DNA from: Mesorhizobium sp. ORS 3359
GTDB taxonomy: Bacteria > Pseudomonadota > Alphaproteobacteria > Rhizobiales > Rhizobiaceae
DNA length: 32,726 bases
NCBI GenBank assembly: GCA_000824845.1
Contig: CCNC01000140.1
Coordinates: forward strand, 1 to 32,726
Reading direction: 5' to 3'
Shown here: in pieces, positions 7,733 to 15,151 of the stretch
Numbering within the stretch: position 1 is the stretch's first letter
Layout: every line of letters begins with the position of its first letter
The notes under the pieces: generated by a model
What the model was told of the DNA's origin: nothing
The model's database searches: none
Seen by the model: only the letters and a program-made list of their open reading frames with translations
Translations under genes and position numbers: made by a program

Positions 7733-7748
7733 TTGACGTTTACGTCAA
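7733..7748. promoter_or_regulatory. Perfect 7-2-7 palindrome, MerR/LiuR-like operator candidate
   Basis: The 16 bases TTGACGTTTACGTCAA have perfect 7-base arms around a 2-base centre. The sequence resembles sites recognised by MerR-family regulators of branched-chain amino acid and fatty acid catabolism (LiuR type) in proteobacteria. It lies about 70 bases upstream of the minus-strand start of the small membrane protein gene at 7663, where a promoter for that gene and the desaturase is expected. It also overlaps the last codon and the stop of the squalene-synthase-like gene. No regulator gene of this type is in the window. Confidence 0.5.
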
Positions 7749-8608
7749 AGGGGGCTCCAGCCCCGCATCGCATGACGCAAGAGCAGCCAGTGCCGGCGCA
7801 GGATGGAAAGCGTCGCCGTGGCGCCGAGTGGCGACCTGCCCGTCTCCATCGTGTCGAGATAGGCGTGGGTCAGCGCCAACGGCAGGAAGGCCGGCCGCAG
7901 CGAAACGGGAAGCGCCGGCGCTCCTTTCTCGAAGTCGTTGAGATGCTCCCGCGCCAGCGCGATCATCGCCGCAACCGCGCGCTCGGCGGCAGCCCCGCCG
8001 TCGCCCTTGACGAACTGTTCCGGCGTCGTGCCGGCTGCCGCGAGGATGTCTGCGGGCACGAAGCACTGGCCGCGCCGGCGGTGCAGCGGCAGCAGAAGCA
8101 GCAGGCCGGTGATGGCCTGGGCGCAGCCGGCCTGGCCGGCGAGTTCGGCAAAGCCCGGCGCCGCCACCGGATCGAGCACCATGGCCGCAAGCTGGATAAG
8201 TGCCGCGGCCGTTTCGCCGCAATAGCCCTCGAGGTCGGTCCGCGACGGCATCGGGTCGTCATAGAGATCGAAGATCCGCGCCTCGAGCATGTTCTCGAAA
8301 GCACTTTTCGGCAGCTTATTTGCGGCAATCGTCGCGCGCAACGCATCGGCGGTCGGGTGGCCCGTCCCGGCATCCCCATCGGCCGCGATGACGTCGCGCC
8401 ACCATTGCAGCCTGACCTCGCCCGGGAGCGGCTCGTGGATGCGATCGCGCACGCCGGCGATTTCGGCGTTGAAGGCGTAGAGAGCGAGCAGCGCGCCGCG
8501 CTTGTCGGCCGGCGCATAGAGCGCCGACAGATAGCGGTCATGGTCGGCGGCGCGCACCGCGTCCATGACGATGTCGGCATTGTTGACGAGGTCGGGCGTG
8601 CCGGCCAT
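7745..8608 (-). CDS. Squalene/phytoene synthase family protein, NDUFAF6-like
   Basis: A 287-residue all-alpha isoprenoid-synthase-fold protein. Family features are RLQWWRD near residue 70, the DLYDDP segment, DLEGYCGETAAALIQL, and GCAQAITGLLLLLPLHRRRGQCFVP. In true squalene or phytoene synthases two DDxxD-type motifs bind Mg-diphosphate; the first is missing here (AEIAGVRDRIHE). Degenerate members include NDUFAF6, a mitochondrial complex I assembly factor with alphaproteobacterial homologues. The adjacent Mth938/NDUFAF3-like gene supports that reading over a terpenoid role, although neither function is shown for bacteria. ATG 8608 follows directly on the TGA of the upstream gene, so the two are co-translated. 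Confidence 0.85.
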   Translation of the reverse strand: MAGTPDLVNNADIVMDAVRAADHDRYLSALYAPADKRGALLALYAFNAEIAGVRDRIHEPLPGEVRLQWWRDVIAADGDAGTGHPTADALRATIAANKLPKSAFENMLEARIFDLYDDPMPSRTDLEGYCGETAAALIQLAAMVLDPVAAPGFAELAGQAGCAQAITGLLLLLPLHRRRGQCFVPADILAAAGTTPEQFVKGDGGAAAERAVAAMIALAREHLNDFEKGAPALPVSLRPAFLPLALTHAYLDTMETGRSPLGATATLSILRRHWLLLRHAMRGWSPL

Positions 8609-8998
8609 TCAGTCGACGGCGATCAGCGCGGCGGCCACCGCGCGGTCTTCGGCCAGCAGCACATTGTAGGTCCGCACCGCAGCGCCCGTCGACATCGGGT
8701 CGGCGGAGATGCCGGCCTCCTTGAGCGCGGCGCGCAGCGCCGCCGGCAGCGGCCGCAAATCCTTGCCCATGCCGACCAGCAGTATCTCCACGCGGTCGGC
8801 TTCGGCGAGCAACTTGTCGAAGTCCGAGGCCTTCAGCGCCTGCGGATCGGCAGGTTCCCAGCCATGGATGCCGGACGGCAGCACAAGCAGCGATCCGCGA
8901 TGCGACATGTCGGCAAAGCGAAAGCCGCCATTGCCATAGGCTTCGATCGCTGCCTTGCCGGGGAAATGCGCCTCGCGGATGATGATGCCTTTGGCCAT
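8609..8998 (-). CDS. Mth938-like domain protein, NDUFAF3-like
   Basis: A 129-residue protein made up entirely of one Mth938-like domain (DUF498/DUF598): FRFADMSHRGSLLVLPSGIHGW near the start, then EILLVGMGKDLRPLP and a C-terminal GISADPMSTGAAVRTYNVLLAE. The human family member NDUFAF3 is an assembly factor for respiratory complex I. The bacterial role is not proven; linkage to secDF, yajC and the NDUFAF6-like gene suggests membrane-protein assembly. ATG 8998 begins the domain, and no other start fits. The TGA abuts the next ATG directly. A palindromic repeat at about 9023-9104 separates it from secDF upstream. Confidence 0.85.
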   Translation of the reverse strand: MAKGIIIREAHFPGKAAIEAYGNGGFRFADMSHRGSLLVLPSGIHGWEPADPQALKASDFDKLLAEADRVEILLVGMGKDLRPLPAALRAALKEAGISADPMSTGAAVRTYNVLLAEDRAVAAALIAVD

Positions 8999-9022
8999 GG
9001 ATCTAGAGCGTAACTCATCCGG

Positions 9023-9104
9023 CTCTAGAGCATGATCCCGAACCGGAGGTCAGCGCACGCAAAAAGCGGGAACCGGTTTTCGGAAAAGATCATGCTCCAA
9101 CAAA
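9023..9104. repeat. Rhizobial intergenic palindromic repeat, copy A
   Basis: An imperfect inverted repeat between secDF and the Mth938-like gene. The outer arms AGCATGATC (9029-9037) and GATCATGCT (9088-9096) are exact complements, and inner parts (CCCGAACCGG against CCGGTTTTCGG) pair with small gaps. GATCATGCTCCAACAAAA at 9088-9105 recurs identically at 12271-12288 (copy B). The element matches, from memory, a short palindrome widely dispersed in rhizobial genomes. As RNA it would fold into a long hairpin between two co-directional genes. Confidence 0.7.
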
Positions 9105-9155
9105 AGGTTGGATCAGCAGGACGGTTCAACGAAACGTCCTTCCGATCCGGCAACG

Positions 9156-11705
9156 TCAGGTCGTCAGGGCCTTGCCGTTCACCGGCTTCTTCTCCTCTTC
9201 GGTCGCGGCTTGCGGCCGCAACCGGAACAGGATCAGCAGCGGCGCGGCGATGAAGATCGAGGAGTAGGTGCCGAACACCACGCCGAACAGCATCGCCAGC
9301 GTGAAGGAGCGGATCACTTCGCCGCCGAACAGCACCAGCGCCAAGAGCGCCAGCGATGTCGTGACCGACGTCAACGTGGTTCTGGACAGCGTCTCGTTGA
9401 TGGCGTTGTTCAAGAGCTGCGGCAGGGGCATCTTCTTGTATTTTCGTAGATCCTCGCGGACGCGGTCATAAACCACGATCGTGTCGTTCAGCGAATAGCC
9501 GATGATGGTCAGGATCGCCGCCAGCGACGACTGGTTGAACTCCAGCCCGGTCAGGACGAAGAAGCCGATCGTCATGACCACGTCGTGCACCGTCGCCACG
9601 ATGGCGCCGACCGCGAACTGCCATTCGAAGCGGAACCAGACATAGAGCAGGATGCCGACCAGCGCGATCAGCATGGCGATCGTGCCCTGCTTGGCAAGCT
9701 CGCCCGATACCGTCGGGCCGACCACTTCAACGCGACGGAAATCATACTGGTCCTGCAGTTCGCCTCGCACCTTATCGATAACGGTCTGCTCGGCATTCTC
9801 GCCGGCATCCTGCGTGCCAACGCGGATCAAGACATCGTTCGGCGCGCCGAACTGCTGCACCTGGATCTCACCGATGTTGAGCTCGGACAACCGGTTGCGG
9901 ATATCGCCGAGGTCGGCGTCGCCTTGCTTCGCCTGCACCTCGATAATCGAGCCGCCCTTGAAGTCGATGCCGTAATTGATGTCGATGGTTAGGAAGCCGA
10001 CGACCGAAAGCACCGACAACAGGCTGGACAGAGCGAAGGTCCAGCGGCGGATGCCCATGAACGGGATTTTTGTGCCCGGCGGAATGAACGTGACCGGCGC
10101 GCGCGGCAATTCCTTCGGACGAGCGCGGCGCAGCCAGATCGCAACCAGCATGCGGGTGAAGGTGAAGGCGGTGAACACCGTGGTCAGAATGCCGATCGCA
10201 TAGGTGACGGCAAAGCCTTTGACCGGGCCGGTGCCGAGGAAAAACAGCACGACGGTCGCGATCAGCGATGTGACGTTGGAATCGACGATGGTCGCCAGCG
10301 CCTTGGAAAAGCCGGTGTCGATCGCCTGTATCACCGAGCGGCCATTGCGCCGCTCCTCGCGGATTCGCTCATAGATCAGGACGTTGGAGTCCACCGCCAT
10401 GCCGATGGTGAGCACGATACCGGCGATACCCGGCAACGTCAGCGTGGCGCCGAGCAGCGATAGCGCGCCGACGATCATCGCCACGTGCACAGCCAAGGCG
10501 ATGTTGGCGATAAAGCCGAGGAAGCCATAGGCGACGAACATGAAGGCAACGACGAGGATCGAGCCGATCACGCCCGCCACCTTGCCGGCGTGGATCGAGT
10601 CCTGGCCGAGGCCCGGGCCGACTGTGCGCTCTTCGATGATGGTCAATTTCGCCGGCAAGGCGCCGGCGCGCAGCAGGACGGCGAGGTCGTTGGCGCTCTC
10701 TGCCGTGAAGTTGCCCGAAATCTGCCCCGTGCCGCCAAGGATAGGTTCACGGATGACCGGCGCGGAGATGACTTGATTGTCCAGCACGATCGCAAAAGGT
10801 TTGCCGACATTCTGCTGGGTCGCCTGACCGAACCGCGTCGCCCCGCGGGAATTGAAGGTGAACGAAACGACCGGCTCGTTTGTCTGCGAGTTATAGGTTG
10901 GCGTCGCGTTCGACAGGTCTTCGCCCGACACGATGACGCGGTTTTCGACCAGATAAGGAACGGGAGGATCGTCCTGCGAGTAAAGGACGGAGTCGCCGGG
11001 CGGCGGTCGGTTTTTCATCGCGTCCTGGACCGGCACCGACGTATCGACCATCTGGAAGGTCAGCTTGGCGGTCTGGCCGATGATGTCCTTGAGCCTTTGC
11101 GGATTTTGCAGTCCGGGCACCTGAACCAGAATGCGATCGTCACCCTGCCGCTGCACGATCGGTTCCGTGGTGCCGAGCGCGTTGACGCGCCGCTCCACCA
11201 CCTCGATCGCTTGTGATAACGCCGTCGATGTGCGGTACTTGATACCCGCATCCGTCACGGTGAACTTCAGCAACCCGGGCTCGGAATCGTCGAGCGTCAT
11301 CGACTGGACGGAACCACCGCTAAAGAGCCCGGCCGTGACCGGATTGGTTATCGGCTTCAATGCATTCTTTGCGGCGTCGACCTGGCTCGGATCATTGATG
11401 CGCACCTGCACGGTGCGGCCCGTGCCGCCTAGGCCGGTATATTGGATCTTGGCGTCGCGCAGCAGCGTCCTGATCTCGTCGCGCGTCGTCTCCAATTGAT
11501 CCTTGATCAGATCGTTCTGGTCCATCTGGAGCAGGATGTGCGAGCCGCCCTGAAGGTCGAGGCCGAGCGTCATCTGCCGCTTCGGCACCCAGCTCGGCAG
11601 CTCAGCCAGCATGCTTGCCGGGAAGAGATTGGGCGCGGCGAGGATCACTGTGACGGCCACGGCGAGCCAGATCAGGATCATCTTCAGGCGCGAGAAATAA
11701 AGCAT
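9156..11705 (-). CDS. secDF: SecDF, fused protein-export membrane subunits SecD and SecF
   Basis: An 849-residue fusion of SecD and SecF, the proton-driven partner of SecYEG that pulls preproteins out at the periplasmic side. TM1 is at about 8-25, followed by the SecD signature GLDLQGGSHILLQ (48-60), the long periplasmic P1 region with RVNALGTTEPIVQRQGDDR, and a block of five membrane segments. The SecF half begins near residue 550 with its own membrane segment and GIDFKGGSIIEVQ, and ends with five further segments and a charged tail (EEEKKPVNGKALTT). Twelve membrane segments are expected. The fused form occurs in several rhizobia. yajC lies 55 bases upstream on the same strand, so the two are presumably one operon. 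Confidence 0.95.
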   Translation of the reverse strand: MLYFSRLKMILIWLAVAVTVILAAPNLFPASMLAELPSWVPKRQMTLGLDLQGGSHILLQMDQNDLIKDQLETTRDEIRTLLRDAKIQYTGLGGTGRTVQVRINDPSQVDAAKNALKPITNPVTAGLFSGGSVQSMTLDDSEPGLLKFTVTDAGIKYRTSTALSQAIEVVERRVNALGTTEPIVQRQGDDRILVQVPGLQNPQRLKDIIGQTAKLTFQMVDTSVPVQDAMKNRPPPGDSVLYSQDDPPVPYLVENRVIVSGEDLSNATPTYNSQTNEPVVSFTFNSRGATRFGQATQQNVGKPFAIVLDNQVISAPVIREPILGGTGQISGNFTAESANDLAVLLRAGALPAKLTIIEERTVGPGLGQDSIHAGKVAGVIGSILVVAFMFVAYGFLGFIANIALAVHVAMIVGALSLLGATLTLPGIAGIVLTIGMAVDSNVLIYERIREERRNGRSVIQAIDTGFSKALATIVDSNVTSLIATVVLFFLGTGPVKGFAVTYAIGILTTVFTAFTFTRMLVAIWLRRARPKELPRAPVTFIPPGTKIPFMGIRRWTFALSSLLSVLSVVGFLTIDINYGIDFKGGSIIEVQAKQGDADLGDIRNRLSELNIGEIQVQQFGAPNDVLIRVGTQDAGENAEQTVIDKVRGELQDQYDFRRVEVVGPTVSGELAKQGTIAMLIALVGILLYVWFRFEWQFAVGAIVATVHDVVMTIGFFVLTGLEFNQSSLAAILTIIGYSLNDTIVVYDRVREDLRKYKKMPLPQLLNNAINETLSRTTLTSVTTSLALLALVLFGGEVIRSFTLAMLFGVVFGTYSSIFIAAPLLILFRLRPQAATEEEKKPVNGKALTT

Positions 11706-11760
11706 TCGTTCTTATCCGTTCAGGCGTACAAGCGGCAGCGTTCCGCCATCGAGAGTAGGA

Positions 11761-12099
11761 TTACTTCTTGGCGTTCTGGTTTGCCACCGGCTCGCCCTTG
11801 ACACGCACGTCAGAGATCGTCGAGCGCAGCGCCGTCACCTTGGTTCCGCCGCCAAGGTCGATCTCCAGCTCATTGTCGTCGATCACCTTGGTTACCTTGC
11901 CGACGAAGCCGCCGCCGGTCACGACCGTATCGCCGCGGCGCACCGCCGAAAGCATTTCCTGGCGCTTCTTCAGCTGCGCGCGCTGCGGCCGGATGATCAG
12001 AAAATACATGATCACGAAAATCAGGACAAACGGCAAAATCGAGATGAACATGTCTGGCGAAGCGCCGACGCCCTGGGCGTATGCCGGTGTAACGAACAT
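11761..12099 (-). CDS. yajC: YajC, preprotein translocase auxiliary subunit
   Basis: A 112-residue single-span inner-membrane protein that associates with SecDF and the holotranslocon. The sequence has an N-terminal MFVTPAYAQG, a membrane segment at about 19-37 (ISILPFVLIFVIMYFLIIRP), the typical RPQRAQLKKRQEML turn, and a cytosolic beta-rich domain (RRGDTVVTGGGFVGKV). ATG 12099 is supported by GGAG eight to ten bases upstream; longer in-frame starts would place a basic leader before the membrane segment. It is the first gene of the yajC-secDF unit and is divergent from the DUF815 ATPase gene. Confidence 0.93.
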   Translation of the reverse strand: MFVTPAYAQGVGASPDMFISILPFVLIFVIMYFLIIRPQRAQLKKRQEMLSAVRRGDTVVTGGGFVGKVTKVIDDNELEIDLGGGTKVTALRSTISDVRVKGEPVANQNAKK

Positions 12100-12364
12100 C
12101 AAGAAACTCCTGGATGGTGAAATTCCGCCGCGGCCGCCCCGCGAAAATTTGGCCGGAATATAGTCGGTAAACTTGCCAATGCAACTGCGCTGCGGGCCCA
12201 ATCCGTTGCTTTTCCAGCCGTTTGCGGCGTGCTAGAGCGTCGCAGCGGAAGCGGCTTCGGGGCACCGAAAGATCATGCTCCAACAAAAGCTTGGACCTGG
12301 TTCTTGCAGCGATGTCATGGAAGCTGCTCCCACACGCTGAAAGATCTCAACAAAAGACCCAAAA
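12100..12364. other. Divergent intergenic region between yajC and the DUF815 gene
   Basis: This 265-base gap must hold the promoters for yajC (minus) and the DUF815 gene (plus). The only structure I can name is palindromic repeat copy B at about 12234-12292. I cannot assign -35/-10 boxes with confidence, and I see no small ORF with a ribosome-binding site. Confidence 0.4.
12234..12292. repeat. Rhizobial intergenic palindromic repeat, copy B (degenerate)
   Basis: The right half, GATCATGCTCCAACAAAA (12271-12288), followed by G-TTGGA, is the same as in copy A. The left half (TAGAGCGTCGCAGCGG...) has diverged, so the outer arms no longer pair perfectly, although GAAGCGGCTTCGGGG keeps a short internal hairpin. 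It lies upstream of the DUF815 gene. Confidence 0.55.
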
Positions 12365-13237
12365 ATGACCGATAGCCTGGACGCCTTGAACAAGAAACTG
12401 GATCGCCTGATCGAGGCGGTTTCCCGTCTCGCCCCGCCGCCGGTTCCACAGACCGATCTCGGCATGGCGGACTGTTTCGTCTGGCAGGCCGATCCCGGCT
12501 TTCTGGAGCCGGTGCGCAAGGTCAACCGCGTCGACATAGGCCTGATCCGCGGCGTCGATCGCGTGCGCGATATCCTGCTCGACAACACCGAGCGCTTCGC
12601 GTCCGGCTATGCGGCCAACAATGTGCTCTTATGGGGCGCGCGCGGCATGGGCAAGTCGTCCCTCGTCAAGGCCGTGCATGCCACCGTCAACGCCGCCGAC
12701 AAGCTCGACAAGCCGCTGAAGCTGATCGAGATCCACCGCGAGGATATCGACACGCTGCCCAAGCTGATGGGCCTCCTGAAGGCGGCGCCTTACCGGTTCA
12801 TCCTGTTTTGCGACGACCTCTCCTTCGACCACGATGACACCTCGTACAAGTCGCTGAAGGCGGCGCTGGAGGGCGGCGTCGAGGGCCGGCCGGCCAATGT
12901 CATTTTCTACGCCACGTCCAACCGCCGCCATCTCTTGCCGCGCGATATGATCGACAATGAGCGCTCGACCGCCATCAACCCTTCCGAAGCGGTCGAGGAA
13001 AAAGTCTCGCTTTCCGACCGTTTCGGCCTGTGGCTCGGCTTCCATAAATGCTCGCAGGACGAATATCTCGACATGATCGACGGCTATGTCCGCTATCACG
13101 ACTTGGCCATCGATCCCGAGCAACTGCGCGCCGAAGCGCTGGAATGGGCAACGACGCGCGGAAGCCGTTCCGGCCGCGTCGCCTGGCAATTCACGCAGGA
13201 CCTCGCCGGTCGGCTCGGCAAGCCGTTGAAGGATTGA
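12365..13237 (+). CDS. DUF815 family AAA-type ATP-binding protein
   Basis: A 290-residue ATPase of the DUF815 family (PF05673). An N-terminal short coiled stretch (LDALNKKLDRLIEAV, 5-19) precedes the Walker A motif GARGMGKS (91-98), Walker B FILFCDDLSF (145-154), and an ATSNRRHLLP sensor-like segment that resembles clamp-loader and DnaC-type ATPases. A helical lid follows with RSGRVAWQF. The cellular function of the family is unknown. Transcription converges with the AraC-type gene, and the two stops are only 3 bases apart. From memory, this gene commonly lies between yajC and nlpD in rhizobia. Confidence 0.88.
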   Translation: MTDSLDALNKKLDRLIEAVSRLAPPPVPQTDLGMADCFVWQADPGFLEPVRKVNRVDIGLIRGVDRVRDILLDNTERFASGYAANNVLLWGARGMGKSSLVKAVHATVNAADKLDKPLKLIEIHREDIDTLPKLMGLLKAAPYRFILFCDDLSFDHDDTSYKSLKAALEGGVEGRPANVIFYATSNRRHLLPRDMIDNERSTAINPSEAVEEKVSLSDRFGLWLGFHKCSQDEYLDMIDGYVRYHDLAIDPEQLRAEALEWATTRGSRSGRVAWQFTQDLAGRLGKPLKD

Positions 13238-13240
13238 CCG

Positions 13241-14065
13241 TCACTTGCGCGGCTGCGCCCGTCGCAAGTCGCGCGGCGTCTGGCCGATCTCGCGGCGCAT
13301 CCAATATGCCAGGTGCGACTGGTGCGCAAAGCCGGTCAACGCCGCGATCTCGCTCGTGCTGAGATCGCCGCGCCGCAGCAGGACGCACGCCCTTTCCACG
13401 CGCCGTCGCAGCACGTAGCGATGCAAGGTGACGCCCATCGCCGCCTTGAACCAGGTGCGCAGATGCGAGCTGCTCGCGCCGGCCACCCGACTCAGGCGAT
13501 CGATCGAAAGGGGCTCGTGGAGAGCAGCCTCGATGTGCTCCAGCACACGCTTGAGTTGGGCGTCCGACAACCGGTTCACGCGAACCACGTCCGGGCCATC
13601 GAGGCCAAGCAGCCTCACCGCAAGCGCGGCGCCGATGCTGTTGGCAAACAAAGAGCCGCTCGGCGCGTCTGCGGCGAGATCGCTCTGCAGCGCTCGAGCG
13701 AGATGCTCGATGCGCTGGTCACGCAGCAGATGACGGGTGTCGAGCCGCGATGTACGGGCCTTGCCGCCAAGTTCGGCGGCGACCCTTTCCATCAAGGCCG
13801 GCGGCAAGACGATCTCCATCGTCTCGAACGGCGTTTCGGCCTCGAAGCCGCCCTCCTCGCCGGCCGGCACCAGGTCGATATCGCCGGCGCGCCTGACGAA
13901 ATATCGCCCGGCCTGATTGCAGTAGGAGCGCGTCGCAGCACTCGCATGCACCATAATGCGGTGGTGCGGCGCCCGAGGCAGCCGATGGACACCCGCCTCG
14001 ACATGCCGGGAAACCATCGTCACGTCGGACGGGGCCGGAGCGAAGTGCGGACTCTCTCGATTCAT
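13241..14065 (-). CDS. AraC-family transcriptional regulator
   Basis: A 274-residue regulator. The last ~100 residues are a typical AraC/XylS DNA-binding domain with two helix-turn-helix units: LSIDRLSRVAGASSSHLRTWFKAAMG and STSEIAALTGFAHQSHLAYWMRREIG, followed by the family end TPRDLRR. The N-terminal ~160 residues are probably a cupin-like sensor domain (AGDIDLVPAGEEGGFEAETPFETMEIVLP). Its ligand is unknown. The start ATG 14065 is 96 bases from the divergent epimerase-like gene at 14162, so it probably controls that gene and itself. Confidence 0.9.
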   Translation of the reverse strand: MNRESPHFAPAPSDVTMVSRHVEAGVHRLPRAPHHRIMVHASAATRSYCNQAGRYFVRRAGDIDLVPAGEEGGFEAETPFETMEIVLPPALMERVAAELGGKARTSRLDTRHLLRDQRIEHLARALQSDLAADAPSGSLFANSIGAALAVRLLGLDGPDVVRVNRLSDAQLKRVLEHIEAALHEPLSIDRLSRVAGASSSHLRTWFKAAMGVTLHRYVLRRRVERACVLLRRGDLSTSEIAALTGFAHQSHLAYWMRREIGQTPRDLRRAQPRK

Positions 14066-14161
14066 GGCGAAACCTGTTCAAGATTTGGCAATTCCCGCGC
14101 GATTTTCAACGCCGCGAACGGGTACTCCCGCCTCTCCTTCAAACATGGAAGAGAGGTTGCC
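14066..14161. promoter_or_regulatory. Divergent promoter region between the AraC-type and epimerase-like genes
   Basis: These 96 bases separate two head-to-head starts and must carry both promoters and the probable binding site of the AraC-type protein. GGAAGAGAGG at 14148-14157 is the ribosome-binding site of the plus-strand gene. I see no clear direct repeat that would mark the operator. Confidence 0.4.
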
Positions 14162-15052
14162 ATGAGTTCGTATGTTGTTGTCGGCGCGGGCCCGGTCGGA
14201 CGCGAGACGGCTCGCCTTCTTGGCGAGGAAGGCCATGATGTCATCCTGACCAGCCGAAGCGTCGGTTCGAACGCGTTGCGGAACGTGCGGTCGATCCAGG
14301 CCGACGCCACGGACGCCTCGGCGCTGTCGCGTGTCTGCCGGGGTGCCGATGCCGTGTTCATGTGCGCCATGGCCACTTATCATCGCTGGCCAACCGACTT
14401 TTTCCCCATAATCGACGGCACCGTGCGCGCCGCTGAAGCAGTCGGCGCCAAGCTCATCGTGCTCGGAAACCTCTATGGTTACGGCAAGAATGGCGAGAGC
14501 CCGGTGCGCTCCGACATGCCGCTGGATCCGAATTCGAAGAAGGGAACCGCCAGGACGATCATGTGGCAGCGGGCGGCCCGTGCCAGCGTGCCGGCGATCG
14601 AGATACGTTCCAGCGACTATCTTGGGCACGGCGCGATCAGCTACTTCTCGCTGATCGCCCTACCCGCCATCATCGAGGACAAGCCTGTCGCCTTCATCGG
14701 CGACCTCGACGCCACTCATGCCTGGAGCTTCACCAAGGACGTCGCCAGGACGCTCGTCGCGGCCTCCCGCTACACGGGCGAATGGGGACGGGCGTTTCAT
14801 GTCCCCTCCCAACACGCCTCGCCCAACGAGCTCATCCGCAAAACCGCGGCGATACTCGGCCGGGACATTGCCGAGACGCACTCCTACTCCATCCCCGAGA
14901 TGGAAGCGCTGGGCATGCAGGAGCTGATCGAGATGAGGTATCTCTTCGAGACCCCCTTGCTGGTCGATTCCTCCGATGCGGAGACGCTTCTAGGCGTGAA
15001 GGCCAGTAGCCTCGAGGAGATGATCGCCGACACGCTCCGTGATCACCTTTGA
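14162..15052 (+). CDS. NAD(P)-binding epimerase/reductase-like protein (NmrA/SDR-type)
   Basis: A 296-residue Rossmann-fold protein: YVVVGAGPVGRETARLLGEEGHDVILTSR is a classic dinucleotide-binding start (GxGxxG form GAGPVG), followed by IQADATDASAL, the GADAVFMCAMATYHRW strand, and KLIVLGNLYGYG. The YxxxK catalytic pair of classical SDRs is not clearly present, so it belongs to the atypical/extended group, whose members include NAD-dependent epimerases and NmrA-like redox sensors. Substrate unknown. ATG 14162 has a strong purine-rich ribosome-binding site. The divergent AraC-type regulator suggests inducible expression. Confidence 0.8.
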   Translation: MSSYVVVGAGPVGRETARLLGEEGHDVILTSRSVGSNALRNVRSIQADATDASALSRVCRGADAVFMCAMATYHRWPTDFFPIIDGTVRAAEAVGAKLIVLGNLYGYGKNGESPVRSDMPLDPNSKKGTARTIMWQRAARASVPAIEIRSSDYLGHGAISYFSLIALPAIIEDKPVAFIGDLDATHAWSFTKDVARTLVAASRYTGEWGRAFHVPSQHASPNELIRKTAAILGRDIAETHSYSIPEMEALGMQELIEMRYLFETPLLVDSSDAETLLGVKASSLEEMIADTLRDHL

Positions 15053-15073
15053 GCACTGCATCCCGCGCAACTG

Positions 15074-15101
15074 AAAAAGCCCGCTCCTTGCGGAACGGGC
15101 T
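15074..15101 (-). terminator. Rho-independent terminator of the nlpD-like gene
   Basis: On the minus strand AGCCCGTTCCGC...GCGGGCT forms a hairpin (arms 15096-15101 and 15078-15083, extended by a TCC/GGA pairing) followed by a run of five T (15078-15074). It lies about 50 bases after the stop of the nlpD-like gene and faces the right way. Read in the plus direction it could also slow transcription leaving the epimerase-like gene, but there is no T-run on that side. Confidence 0.7.
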
Positions 15102-15151
15102 GAAGACGGCGGGCCGGACTGGAGGTCAGGCGGTCCGCAATTGTTCTTGTT

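Noticed and set aside
7745..8608. Phytoene or squalene synthase in a hopanoid/carotenoid pathway
   Set aside because: The first Asp-rich motif is missing and no hpn or crt genes are near; the NDUFAF6-like reading fits better.
7697..9013. Plus-strand ORF of 438 codons opposite the NDUFAF6-like and Mth938-like genes
   Set aside because: Antisense shadow with Arg/Gln/His-rich composition; the opposite strand has clear families.
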